The notes: a model not told the origin generated them from the sequence alone. 64,000 nt of DNA from Camellia lanceoleosa (GCA_025200525.1 CM045758.1:162933040-162997039); one strand, 5' to 3'; positions 33,081 to 45,246 are shown, counted from the stretch's first letter. Numbers and translations: made by a program.

Positions 33081-34311
33081 CCAAAACTTCTTGGAAAATG
33101 AGGCCTATCCACCATGGGCAAATGCCAAAGATAAAAGGGTAATACGACGAATGGTTGCTCAATTCATCGTTTACGAGTGTAAATTGTACAAATGGGGCCA
33201 TCTAGGGATGCATAAACTGTGTGTTGATACTGAAGAGCCAAAGCGCCTAATGGAGGCCATCCATGGAGGAGAGTGTGGAGCGCACATGAGCGGAGTGATG
33301 CTAGCTCGGAAAACTCTCAGACAGGGTTACTACTGGTCAACCATGGAGAAGGATTGTATTGGTTTTGTTCGGCGATACCACAAATGCCAGATCCATGCAA
33401 ACTGCATGAATATTCCGCCATCGAAGCTGTACAACATGACTTTACCGTAACCATTTTCAGTCTGGGGGATTGATGTTATTGGGGCAGTTATTCCGAAGGG
33501 GTCAAACGGGCATGAGTACATCTTGGTGGAGATAGATTACTTTACAAAGTGGGTCGAGGCCTAATCCTACGCAGTGCTAAAAGCGTCACACGTAGCAAAG
33601 TTTATCACGAATAACATCATTCGTCACTATGGAGTCCCGAATGAGATCATTTCGGACAATGGTTCCCACTTCAAGAAGGAGGTGATCGACTTGTTGGAGA
33701 AATACAATGTGGCTTTTCATAAGTCATCCATAGATCGGCCACAAACCAACGGAGCTGTTAAGGCCGCTAACAAGAACATCAAACACATTCTACAGAAGAT
33801 GGTGGAAACCTACAAGGACTGGCCAGATAAGCTGCCATTTGCTCTCTAGAGCTACAAAACATCAATTCAGACTTCTTCTGGGGCAACTCTGTATTCTCTA
33901 GTTTATGGGATGGAGGTTGTTCTGCCGATCGAAATTGAGGTTCCATCACTGTGACTAATGGCTGAGTGCCAGATAGCAGAGGCAGACTGGCAGTAGAGCA
34001 GGTTCGAGGAACTTATATTGTTCGACGAGAGAAGGCTGAAAGCACTGTACCACGTCGAAGGTTATCAACGCAGGATTGCCAAGGCTTTCAACAAGAAAGT
34101 TAAGTCCAGGAATCTGAAAGAAGGGAATTTGGTGCTCAAAGACAACCGAGCTCCCATCCATGACCCTAGGGGCAAGTTTAGACCTAATTGGACTGGTCCT
34201 TACATCATCAAGTCTATTTGGTCAGGTGGAGCTGTCGTTCTTATAGACCTAGATGGCCTTGAATTCTCCCAACCAATCAACGTGGACAAGTTGAAGAAAT
34301 ACTACTCCTGA
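33081..34311 (+). pseudogene. Integrase of element D
   Basis: Integrase inserts the DNA copy in the genome. The N-terminal HHCC zinc site is visible as H-x3-C-G-A-H-like GGECGAHMSG then FVRRYHKCQIH; one Cys is Tyr (TAC at 33376-33378). In the core, FSVWGIDVIG carries the first Asp, ISDNGSHFKKEV the second, and RPQTNGAVKAANKNIKHIL has Lys (AAG at 33760-33762) where the catalytic Glu belongs, one G-to-A change. The C-terminus has NLVLKDNRAPIHDPRGKFRP, NWTGPYIIKSIWSGGAVVLI and NVDKLKKYYS, then stop. In-frame stops lie at 33448, 33562, 33847 (TGG to TAG), 33952 (CGA to TGA) and 33994. Confidence 0.85.
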
Positions 34312-36335
34312 GTGGCTCGCTAGGCCGAAAACCCGAAAGGACGACCTAGGCAAAAGTTAGAGCACAAAAAATTTGAAATAAGAAAAACTGAGCTCGCAAG
34401 GTTGAAAACCCAAAAAGTGCGGCCTTGGCAAAAGTTAGAACGCAAAATGAGAGTGTTAAAACCCAAGTGAACCCGAACCGAACTACGTAAGGCTTGATTC
34501 TCATCTTCTGGATACGTAGGCAACTTTATTATGAAGTCCAGCCATAAACACTTCCAAATCAACTGTGTCCATGTGATTATGTTGGTCATCTTTGTCTCTT
34601 CTACATCCAAGAGTTCGGTTGTGATCTCCAGTGCAGTGCTATTCAGACAAGAAGTAACTTTCTAATTATTTGATTCGGAGTTGTAGATCTCGAGGATAGA
34701 TTCCGGGTGTGTCCAGTTGTGATCCGTATCGAAAATGATTTTGAAAACTTTTAATAAAAGTTGATTTTGTTCAAATTAATCTTTTTACAACTTAGACCAT
34801 TTTTAGACCAAAAGGAAAATTTTCAGTACCCATAACCTTCAATTTCATTGATTTTAATACAGAGTTCTCCGACTCTTGATACAAATCGAAGTTGCTTTTT
34901 ATTATAATCAAAAAGAAAACTTGAAAGTACAGATTAAAGCAATAAACTTGGGGCATGGTTGAGTCAGGTGTTCCTGGGCCCCCTCCCAGAGCTTGTGGAA
35001 GCTTCAAATGCCAAAGTAGGCCCGGTTTGTGCCTCATCTTCAAGCCAAGCTATGCATTCGCTAGAAAGGGCACAACTGAAACTGGGAGTGGGGGCCAGAA
35101 GTTCTCTTGTCCTCCATGTAGTGGAATACTGAGCTAGCTATGCGCCTCGGATTGGAAATGAAGCTGGGTACTCTATCCTCTCTTCCGGGCAAGTCTGGTC
35201 ATGTCCGAACTGACGTCAAAATCGAAATGCGAAGTAGAAGACACAGTGGCAGGCTGCCGAGACATGCTGTAACTCATCGCAGGCAGATCAAACCAGGGGC
35301 AACGGCAAGCAATGTCAACAACAGACCTATTGCACATCAAGTGGCACCACCATCCCTCGTTTGGGAAATCGACTAACCATTGACGGTAGAAGTAGCCGCA
35401 TGCTGAATATGCAGGGTAAGCGTCCACTACCTTCAACTTCTCCATGAGCCATACCTGGAGAGGAATGAAAAATAAGAGAGATTAAATAATAGAGAGGTGT
35501 ACGTGGAGAGAAAAGTGAGAAAAGGGTTTTAAGAGAAAAACAGAGCCTGAAGACCGAGTGATATGAGACACACATGTGAGAAGGGTGGGAAACATTACCT
35601 GAAACAGTAGTGGACTTCCTGCGAACTTGGTTGTCTCCAGTGGTGGAAAGCATCCAAGCCCATCAAAGTCTCGGCTAGTGTTAGGCCATTGCAGTTTTTG
35701 CCCTCTTTTAAGCCTTGGGCAACCTCAATCAAACGAATACTAGACCCTCCAAAGCTAGGGGCAAGCAAAAAATGGGCCAACATACACAAGTAGAGGGCAT
35801 GCTATTGAAAACCTTGCCAAAGACGACCTCAGTCGCCGGTGTCAGAAAACCGATGAATCAAGCTTGGAATGTCTAACTCCTCGTTGTGAACCAAAGACCG
35901 AGCATCATGTAAAGTAAGTCCACACATCCTTTCTAAAGCCTGGATGTGGCCAAAACGAGACTGGGGCAAGATCTCCTCATCACTCTGGGATTCCATCAAG
36001 ACTTGGAATTATTCGAATGTGGGGCATATCTCTTGTCCCATGAAGCTAAACACATGTGTGACCGGATTCCAACATCTAGCTGCGGCATAGAGGAATGGAA
36101 AACACAGCAGAGCACGGCTCAGTAGGAATAGTGCGTTTAGCCCGAAACCCCAGAAATTCAACTTTTTTGAGCCATCCAAATTTGCAATCCAATTGGAGAG
36201 TTTTTCGGTGAAAAATGGTTCCATTTGAAGCAAAAATAGAGCTGGAATGAAGAAACCACGAAGTCCTAACTTTTGTAGAAGATAAAGCACTGAGTGAGAG
36301 ATAGGTGACAGCAATCTGGAGGTTCTCTGCATTAC
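34312..36335 (+). other. 3' non-coding region of element D before the PMD gene
   Basis: No gene. It starts with the duplicated post-pol motif (34313-34440), then GGATACGTAGGCAAC (34509) and segments shared with A and E as far as about 35640. From there to 36335 I recognise nothing, and it has no counterpart in A or E. Confidence 0.5.
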
Positions 36336-36455
36336 TGGCCGACCGGCCAGTTAAGGTAGCCGACCGGCCACCTTTTATGGCCGATCGACCACTTGAGTGA
36401 CCAACAATTACCACTAAGTGGCCAAAAATTACCACTAAGTGGCCAGCAGCATGCC
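36335..36455. repeat. GGCC-rich repeat cluster downstream of the PMD gene (D)
   Basis: Units such as TGGCCGACCGGCCAGTTAAG, TAGCCGACCGGCCACC, TGGCCGATCGACCACTT, then AATTACCACTAAGTGGCCA twice. This is the same short motif that occurs in the LTRs and upstream of the PMD gene. Confidence 0.7.
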
Positions 36456-39259
36456 TTTGGCCTTCCTGTCTGGTGAGAATGCTGAGAACTTATTCTTTGT
36501 TCTACCCCAGATGCGTTCTGTTGCTTTGTTTTATTCATTTTGTTGGGTTGCTCTCAAATTTGTTGCAATTTGTTTATCGAGTTGTTCTATAAGTTGTCTT
36601 ATTTTGTTTGTTACGTTATGGTTGGTTCACTACCCGACTAAACAATTGTTAAGACAATGTACAAATTTTTATCAATCCCGTTTTTGTGTAAAATGGTGTG
36701 ATGCGATGCTCAGAATATAAAATGCAACGCTTTTTAAGCAAAAAAGTTGTTTTCATTCCAATCATGGTTTCTTTTTACACAAAGAGTACAAGTTTTAAAG
36801 AAAATAAAACTGCCAAAGGCTATACAAATGTGCTAACACTACTAGCAAAAAAAAAAAAGAGAAACAAAGCAAAAACAAAAAGAAGAAAAACATCTGAAGC
36901 GATGCCACCCATCTCAGGATCGAAAGGCTCTCTTCGTCCTCTTCCTTGGCTGTGCGGATTCAGAGCTATCACTGTCAGTGCCACTATCTGACTCTGAGCC
37001 GGAGCCTGAACCAGAGCTGCCTCCGCTCCCATCCTCGGAGCCCTCTTCAACATCATCACCACCCTCAGAACCCGAGCCAGTGTCGTCGCCTCCACCCTCG
37101 GATGACTCTGACTGGGGACTCGCTAGCTTCTTGTCCTCACTGGTCTCGTCATCGTTATCGTGCATGACAGGTTCCCAACGTCTCTGCCAGTGTGCCTAAT
37201 CTCTCCTCGCCATCGAGAAGGCTCTGATGGTCCTGTCTGAAGAGATATGACCTGAAAAGGTAGTTTGAATATATCAGCCATAGTGCATGTATCAGATGCA
37301 AGTATGGTATGCAGAGTGAGTACATGTAGAAATCAAATACAATATGTGAATGCAATTTGTCAGATGTGATCTATACGTGCAGTGTATCAGTGCAATGGGG
37401 AAATGATCAGTTGTAATGTTAGTTTCAGTATATCAACAGAAATATGATAACCGAAATACAAGAAAAACTAAAAAGTTACCTGAATGTCGTGGGAGTTCAA
37501 CATCATCTCTCCCCGCAAGATCATGCTCTCAAATGAGGCCATCACCACAAGTAACCCCTTGATATACTCTATGGAGGGCTGCAAATGCAAGTTGAAACCA
37601 TGAGTGCATGAATGAATAAAAATTTGAGCGAACATGAAATGAATGAAAGTTGTAAAGTATACCGGTGGTGCCGGTGGTGAGTCGGGTGTCCTGACATATC
37701 GGTGACCAGGCAATGGGGGCTTAAGCGAAATCTAATAAGGTACTCCGGGGTACCTCCAACCTATCAACTCGATCGAAAGATCAGGCCATCCAATGCTCTG
37801 CCTAGTATGAGGCATCTCTCTAGCTCCACCTATCGGTGTCCGAGCCCTGCTCGTCGAAAGAGCATCTGTTGCCCAAGCTCTGCTCGTCGAAGGAACATCT
37901 GCTGCTCGAGCCTTGCTCAACGAAGCAATATCAGCTGCCCTCCCCGTGTGAGCACGAACACCTGTCAGAGGAGGCATCAGGTATGTCTGGAGATAAGCAG
38001 TGTAGTCCCCCTCCCCAATGAATCGACCAGATTCGCCCAGATGAACTCCGCCATCTCTCGAGGGAGAGACTCTCTATAACTCGCATAGAAGGCAGGGGTA
38101 GTAAGGGAACTAACTGTAGTGGCAAGCCCAGTGTCTGGCGCATGAAGCGCTCACCAAGGAACCAGGCTCGGCCTACGGGTCCCTCGAGCATAAGCCGATA
38201 TCAGGAGGCGCCACAAGCTCCGACAAAATGAAATTTGGTCCCCTCTGGCATCGTCACCCATAGCTACCATGTGACCTGCAGATATCAAAGCGCATAGATT
38301 GATGAGTTGCTATTGAATATGTAAAATGACTTGAAGCTGAAAGCAGGAAAAACTTTGAGTTTTGAATTACCTTTACCGTCCTCACTGTGTCGAAGTACTA
38401 ACGGAGGTAGGGAAGGGTCTCTTAGGCCCTCGGCTAGCACCGACTGTCATAACAATGCGAATATGGTACCTCAAGAGGTGTCTCAACCTCTGGCTCGGGA
38501 GCAAGCGCCGAGAAATAGAAGTATACCCATGGTTGTGGAAAGTGAGACAGTGGTAGTGAGAATACAGAATACAGAATACAGAAAATGAAGAAAGCAAAGT
38601 ACAGTACAATGTATAGACAGTGCAAACGTAGAGCAGAGATTACGCTTTATGTGTGCAGCGTGCAGTGTGTGGGGTGTGCAATGTACAGAAAGTGCAAAGC
38701 AGAAAGCACGGCAGAAAATATAAAGCTGAAAAGTAAACCATACCTCCCAGGCTCTCCAATAGCCGCCTACTTGGTTCTCGCTCCTACAGGAGGTCGAGCT
38801 CATATAGCAGTATAAAGTGGCGAGGCCGGCGCCACCCCAATCATAATGACGGACCTGGGATAAGTCCACTAAGGCACTCAGAAGATACAGCCCGACTGTG
38901 TTCGCGTTGTCGGCAAACAAGGTAGTGCCGAAGAGGAACATCAGAAAACCTCGGGCGCACTGCTCTGTAGCCTCGATCGTCACTGGGTCTATCCCTCTGA
39001 AGTGGTCTGAGAACCAGGTGTATCTGACCATACCCGATCGGAAAATAGGCGGGTGTGCTCCCAGCAAATAGGTCCAAGTAGCCTCCCACTCACCCATGTC
39101 AGAGTCGTATGGGATCGGCTGGCCTCCTACCTCAAGGCCCATCAACATAGCGAAATCATACGGGGTCATCGTCATGCCCCCGATGGTAGAGAAATGGACG
39201 GAGTTAGTGGTGTCCCACCATCTCTCTACCAATGCGACTAAAAGGGTCCTGCTCGCCAT

Positions 39260-42200
39260 TGTAGACACCCCATTTTTGATCGTCCTCAAGACTTGGTTAT
39301 GCTTGTAGGTACACCCAACAACTGGTTCGATTGCTCGCCCAGCATTCGACTGTCGCGGCGGAACGTCATGGGTTCGAGTTTCCAGACCCTGTATCCTTTC
39401 TGCCTCATTTTTGGACCCTGACTAGGTCCTGCCAAAGTGGCCCTCCTAGTGCACTGTCGGCCATGTGTTTGCCCCTGCCGGCCACTGGTGAGCACCTACC
39501 GGCCATCAGTGTGGCACTGCCGGCCATTGCTGATGGTCGGCACCCCTCTTTTCTCAGCTAGTTTCCGGGCAGATATTTTGTACCAGCTGGATTCCTCATA
39601 TCTGCCCTCCATACACGTGTATGGAGGGATCAAAGCCTTTGGAAGCTTGTTCAAGAAGCTTTAGCCTTGCATTGCTCTATATAAGCAAGGGGCTTCTTCC
39701 TTACACCAGGTTCTGAGATTTTGGAAGGCAAAAATCTATCTCTATCTCTATATTGTTTAGGGTTAGAGCTTGGAAGCTTGGTTTTCTTTGCATTTTTGCA
39801 CTACACCTCATAGCACAAGGCTTCCATCACTCATTCAAACACCTTGAGGCTGATCTTCAGAGGCTAGAAGCTCAGATTTTTGGACCAAAAGGTTGCTAAA
39901 GACTTGTTCTTCAAGGGTAAGCATCTATTTCCCTTAAACTAGTCTTTCTTTGTTTCATTTCTAAGCATTTCTTGAAAGCATTTTTGGGATCCGACCCTAA
40001 CTGAAAATAGTCATATTTTGAGTCTCTCTTCATGTTTGATTAAGGGTCTTTCTCTGTTTGAGGCCTCCTTTCATCACTTGCCTCTTTAACTTTCTTTTAG
40101 GCCTATTTTTGCATAGTATTTTAGGCTTATTTGTGAACTATTTTGAGCTTTGATATAAACTGAAAAGTGGCTTTTTTTGAGCCCTTCTTCAACTTTGTTG
40201 AATGGCTCTCCCCTTTTTGAGGACAGTAGCTACCACTTGCCTCTTTACCCCTCTTTTAGGCCCTTTTCTTGCATGTTAGTTTAGGCCTACTTTTGTTTGT
40301 TTTAGTAGCTTGAGGTAAACTGTGAAGTGCCTTATTTTGATCCCCTCTTCAACTTTGTTGAAGGGCTCTTTTCCATTTGGGGTCGAATGCTGCCCCTTGT
40401 CTCTTTGACTCACTTTTAGGGCTATTTTTTCATGTTAGGTTAGCCCTATTTGTATTCATTTTTGAAGCATGTTGTAAACTGAAAATAGTTTTTTTTTTTG
40501 AGGCCCTCTCCATGTTTGATTAAGGGTATTTTCTTATTTGAGGTCATATGATAGCTTGTATGCTTAGTTGCCTCTTGTTTTGAGCCTTATGCCTAAGCTC
40601 TTGTTGCATGCCTTGGTTGGCCTTCTAACCACTGAAATCCAGTGGATTTTTAGTGGCTCAGCCCTTGTTTTGAGCTTCCAAATCAAAGGGGGGTGACCCC
40701 CTCTCACCTTGACTTGCTTGATGGCCATTTTGGCCTTCTAAAGAGCCCCCATCTTGCATGTCTTGTTGACTAATTTTGGGGCCAATTTTGTGAATTTTAG
40801 GACTATCATATTTGATTTTCAGAGTTTTATATGTCATGCCACTTGTCTATCTTGTATGTGCCTAAGAACTCCTTGCATAGCCCTCTAAAGGAGCCCCTCA
40901 TTTTGGCATGCATTGGCTGCATTTCCATGGTTATTTAGGCATTTTTTGACATGTTTTATTCACTGGTTTTTGATTTTTTGTTCAGATTCCATGTGCATCA
41001 TACACTTGCCATGTAAACCATGCTAGCTAGTCAAATTTGCATGCTAATTTAGTCCATCTTGTTAGCACTTTTTGGCCATGCTTAGAACTGGAAAAGTCCA
41101 TGTTTTGGGATTGCCTTGACTCTATCTTCATGCTTCATGATCAAATAATGCATGCTTTGTATAGCTGTAAGTCATTCCATGTGCCTAGTTTTGCATTTCG
41201 GGGTTCATCTCATGCATCGGGTACCATATCTCCATGTTTCGGGGCTGTTTAGCATCATGTTTGAGTGCTGAAATTTGCATGTTTGCATACCATGTTCCAT
41301 GCCTTACCATGTTTTGGTAGAGTGGCATTCGTGCCTTAGGTTCGGTCCTCGGTTTGCGTGCCAGTGTGCATGCATTTCGAGTGTCTCGTCTTCATACATT
41401 GGCTACTGATTTGGACCTAGTTCAGAGCTGTCCACGTTGGTGTAAGCCCATTTTACCATGTTGTCGCATGCTTGTTACACGTAGTATGTTCTTGCATACT
41501 TGCTTAGCTTTACATGCCTCGCATGCTCGCATGTTCACATTGCATTTTGCCATGACTATCCAAGGTTGTCACCTCATATCATGCTCATATGTTTGTTGCA
41601 CGTCATTAGCCTTGTTAGGTTGCCCATATTGCATGTTTGCCATGCTTATGTGTTGCATTGTTCGGGTTAAGTGTTAATCCGAGCACGAGAAACGAGGGGT
41701 ATTCCATACTTCAAGTGATGGGATGCGTCTCAATTCTCGGTCGCCGAAGCTCTTGATAATTCATGATAGGGTTCTAGGCTTTACTTGCTTTACATGTGCA
41801 TTCATTTCATATTGAGTCGTGCAATTCGACTCTTCGGACATCATGCATCGATATGCGTGATTGGTGGCACGAGGATCGAGGGCTACACTCCCTGAAGAGT
41901 AGTCATGCATACATATGTAAAATACATTGCCATGCCCTTTTGTTGCTCTCTGTTGTAGCAGATCAAGAATCAACAGCTTTTCGGAGCTTGGCACGCATTC
42001 CAAGAACAACTGCAAATAGAGACTAATTGGAGCATCGCAGTGGATTTCCACGCAAGGCAACCTAAACATGCATTATTCATCACCCGGATCAGAGCTGAGG
42101 TGGTCCCTGGCTTGTATGCCAATTTACTGCTTTCCTATTTAATTTGTTAATTAATTAGGGTTCAGATATCTATTCGGATCAGACATTTATTTGGGATCAG

Positions 42201-43323
42201 ATATTTATTCGGACCCTCTGCGCGAGGGCAATGTTGTAATAAGTGTGTGTGCGTGTGATGTATGTCTTCCAACCCCACGTCTTTTTCCCTTTTATTTACC
42301 AGCTTATGATGGTTAGATTAGGGCATATCTCAATTAGCATACAGTATGATAGCATGTTTGCATTCATTCATCTGTTTTGCATGCACTGCCTCGGCAAGAT
42401 CATACTAACTGCATTGTATTTCAATTCCAAATTGAATACTTGTTAGCTGTAGCATTCCATATGCCATGTTTAGAATAGCCGAGCCTGCTATAGTTGCATT
42501 ATTGCATGTGTTGCATTAGGCATTTCTGTATAGTTAGGATCATGCATAGATTTCTAACCTAGCTTCTGTTTTGGCTTGGAGTACTTGGTAAGTTTTTATG
42601 CTTTAGCATCCTTGCATGCGTATGAGTGACTGCCATGAATAGCATGCTTACCATGAGGCTAAATCTGTCTGAATGCCTGTGGGTGAAGGTTGGATTATCT
42701 GAATTGGAACAATTCATTGATTGCAAGTTTTAAGCCCACTTGAGAGTGGCAAAATCATGTTTTCTAAGCCCACCCGAGGGTGAAAAATTCACGTCTTAGC
42801 CTACTTGCGAGTAGCACCATCAAACCATTTACGAATAAACAAACATGAAATGTTTTGTTCCAATTCAGACGATCTAGTCTATACTTGTATGTTGTACGCA
42901 TCACATAGTAAATCTAGGCTAATAACCGGAATAAGAACACACAATGCTTTCAAAACTTGATATCATGGTTAGTAGAGGCCAATCTTTGATCGGGTGAGAG
43001 GGGGTGCTCATAGCTGACCTTCCCCAATCGTACCCAAGTTCCCGAGCCGAGGCAACTTTGGTGATGACGGACACGTGGCCTTAGGCAACAAGTCAAGGTT
43101 TTCTAAATTTCTCAAAAATAAAATATTTTGGTGGCGACTCTGTATCTGGCAAAGCAGTCCATGTTTGGCACTTCTTTCAAAAAAATCTGTTTTCTCAAAA
43201 CGATTTGCCGGATTTGGACTCTTTTGTTCAGATTATGAACCGTGACAATTTGAGTCCGAACTGTAGTGAACCCAAATGAACAGAACGGGACTCACCCTCC
43301 CAGGGCGTTCGGGGACGTCTACA
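39260..43323 (+). mobile_element. Solo LTR (4064 bp) nested in the PMD gene of element D
   Basis: It starts TGTAGACACCCCATTTTTGA and ends GGGGACGTCTACA. It is flanked on both sides by gccat (39255-39259 and 43324-43328), a perfect 5-bp target duplication. No PBS or internal region follows, so it is a solo LTR. Inside: GGCC cluster (39440-39545), perfect 24-bp G-box palindrome (39605-39628), TATA (39677-39685), donor-like GGGTAAGC (39916), PBS-like site (43132). The PMD coding frame is unchanged across the insertion. Confidence 0.93.
39605..39685 (+). promoter_or_regulatory. G-box palindrome plus TATA box of the solo LTR in the PMD gene
   Basis: A perfect 24-bp palindrome (39605-39628) centred on ACACGTGT is followed by CTATATAAG at 39677-39685. 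It is the clearest copy of this promoter arrangement. Confidence 0.65.
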
Positions 43324-44204
43324 GCCATGAGACGCGAGAGCCCCATGCAGAATACGCCGAACCCCGCCTCATCAATAATCTGCCGGACGCCGTCAGGGAG
43401 GTCCATATACCACTCCATCGTTGCGGTCGACCCATATCCGCGGGTGAAACGAGTCTACCTGTGTGAATGAGCAAAAATACAGTGTGTGAATGTGTTCAGA
43501 ATGAGCAGAAATACAGTGTGTACATGTGTTCGGGATGAGCAGAAAAAATACAATGCAAAGGTGTGAACTATACAAGAAATGTAAAGTACATCATGGGAAA
43601 TGTGATAATGCAGTATGTACCTCAGAGGCATCGTGGGACAGATGAGACTCGCTCTCAGAGCCAGATCCGGTGTGCAAAGGCCGTGTAAATCCAAAGAAAG
43701 TGACGAACTGTGTTGAGTGGAAATACATGTGCCTCAGGGTAGTACCTCTCTAGCTTAAAAGGCCAGACTCTGGGCGGCAACGGAATGTACTCCGGCTCCT
43801 CTGGCTCCTCCTCCATCCTCGGAGAACCCCCGCCGTGTGAAGCATCATCCGCCATCTGAAAAGAAAGTGAAAAGTAGGCAAAAATGAGCAAAATGGGTGA
43901 AAAGTGCCAAAAGTCAACTCTTGGAAGAGAAAAAGTCAAAGAAAGTCAAAGCCCGGGTAATGGTGCCAAACTCAAGGTAAACTTGAGGGAAGCAAACCTC
44001 AAGTGGTGAAAATGGAGAAAAAAGCTCCGAAAACAAATTTTGATCGGTTCAAAACAAAGGAAACCGAAAGGTTTTAGCGAATCAACTTCGTGAGGGGCGT
44101 TGGAAAATGCGTAAAAAGTACAAATTTGAGAGGAAAAAGTGTTTAGGGGTGAAGAATGGGTGATTTCGGCACTGTGTGTGTGAGAAAAAGTGTTTTGGGG
44201 TTGG

Positions 44205-44350
44205 GTTTTTAAAGTTCTCCATACAAAAAGACTGAACTGTCCCGAATCTGCCACAATTGGCTAACCGGCCAGTTTTTGTGGCTGACCGGCCACTTAGGTG
44301 GCCTACAAAAATGTCAACTGGCCGACATGCTTCCAAGGTGGCCGACAAGT
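44205..44350 (-). promoter_or_regulatory. Putative promoter region of the antisense PMD gene (D)
   Basis: Upstream of the PMD start on the minus strand lie a TTTAAAAA box (44213-44205), the motif GGGACAGTTCAGTCTTTT (about 44243-44226) shared with element E, and a GGCC-rich cluster at 44255-44345 (GGCTAACCGGCCA, GGCTGACCGGCCACTT, TGGCCGACA). The leader between TATA and ATG is about 350 bases. Confidence 0.4.
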
Positions 44351-45050
44351 GTCCAGGGTTCTCCTAGTGTGTTTTCAAGTTGTTTTGAATCCTTGGCTCT
44401 CGAGAAAGTGCAAGAAAAGTCCGCTTTTCAGTTCAAAATGTCTCCGCGGAAGTTTCAACTCATGTCTTCAATGTGTGACTCATCGTCAGCCGGCACGAAC
44501 GAGGTGTATCCTTTTGAAATACATTGTAACTCCTCCAAGAGGTAAATCGGAAGTTGCAACTGAATAGGCCTTCTTAAGGCACACATTTTTTCATTCGGTG
44601 TTTTGCATTGAACACGCTATTGGTGTCGCATTGAATATGCATTGATCATTGTGCACAGAATATGTAGGTTGCATTTCATTGCACTATGCATGTTCTTATG
44701 TTTGCATAGAATATGCATGTCATGTTGTATTGCATTGTGCATGCCCTTACATTCGCATAGAAACTGCCCGTACTTGTTGCATTATACATGCATTCAATGT
44801 TACATAGAACATGCTCCATGTTATGCTTCTATTTTGTTCCTAGCATAATGTGCATGAAGCATGCCACTCTAAGCGTTGTATCATGACTATTGATGTTGCA
44901 TGGAATATGCATTCCTATTATATTGTACCTGTCAAAGTTTCTTTCTTGTGCAGGCACGATATTGTATGTACGGTTCATTCAAAGCTAGTGCAACCAGACG
45001 ATATTGTATGTACGAGTCATTCAGAAGAATTATGGGTAAGATCATTCATG
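44351..45050 (+). repeat. 3' region of element D with hairpin repeats
   Basis: No gene. From 44600 to about 44900 there are irregular units such as GCATAGAATATGCATG, GCATAGAAACTGC, ACATAGAACATGCTCC, and GCATGGAATATGCATT, related to the array at 10930-11125. After that, GCACGATATTGTATGTACGG (44955) is shared with element E (63330). Confidence 0.65.
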
Positions 45051-45246
45051 TTCTTTGACTTCCTTTGTTGGTTAGAAACACTCGGGTACGCCAGGTGTTT
45101 ACACCACTCCTTTGTTGGTTAGAAACACTCAAGTACGCCCGGTGTTTACACCACTCCCTCGTTGGTTAGAAACACTCAGGTTCACCTAGTGTTTATACCA
45201 CTCCTCTGGTTAGAAGCGTTTGGGTCGTGTGCCCGACGTTTATACC
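45051..45246 (+). repeat. 47-bp tandem repeat, about four copies
   Basis: Units start TCCTTTGTTGGTTAGAAACA and continue with CTCGGGTACGCCAGGTGTTT and ACACCAC. Copies 1-3 are full length (45051, 45098, 45145); copy 4 is shorter and diverged. No counterpart was seen in A or E. Confidence 0.85.

Larger units (their letters stand above)
36914..43855 (-). pseudogene. Antisense spliced PMD (plant mobile domain) gene of element D, split by a solo LTR
   Basis: PMD proteins (MAIN and MAIL1 in Arabidopsis) are plant nuclear proteins; PMD genes also occur in transposable elements. Minus-strand exons inferred by comparison with element E: 43855-43621 (start MADDASHGGGSPR), 43458-43329 plus 39259-38744 (one exon split by the solo LTR 39260-43323), about 38533-38377, 38275-37663, 37578-37480 and 37236-36914. 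Key blocks: WYMDLPDGVRQIIDEAGFG, ALVERWWDTTNSVHFS, GGMTMTPYDFAMLMGLEVGG, DMGEWEATWTYLLG, LATLYCYMSS, LAPEPEVETPLEVPYSH. The last exon is an acidic Ser/Asp/Glu/Gly tail ending PRKRTKRAFRS, basic and NLS-like. Donors are GT; the acceptor of exon 3 reads AA. Exon 4 has TAG where E has CAG. It runs opposite to gag-pol, between pol and the 3' LTR. Confidence 0.75.

Noticed and set aside
22774..34311. Endogenous pararetrovirus
   Set aside because: There are integrase, LTRs, PBS and polypurine tract, and no movement-protein pattern, so this is an LTR retrotransposon.
39260..39289. Start MRTIKNGVST of the PMD reading frame
   Set aside because: It is LTR sequence. The true upstream coding part lies beyond the solo LTR at 43329 and higher.
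39260..43323. 3' LTR of element D
   Set aside because: It has its own gccat target duplication, lies inside the PMD coding exon and has no polypurine tract before it, so it is an independent solo LTR.
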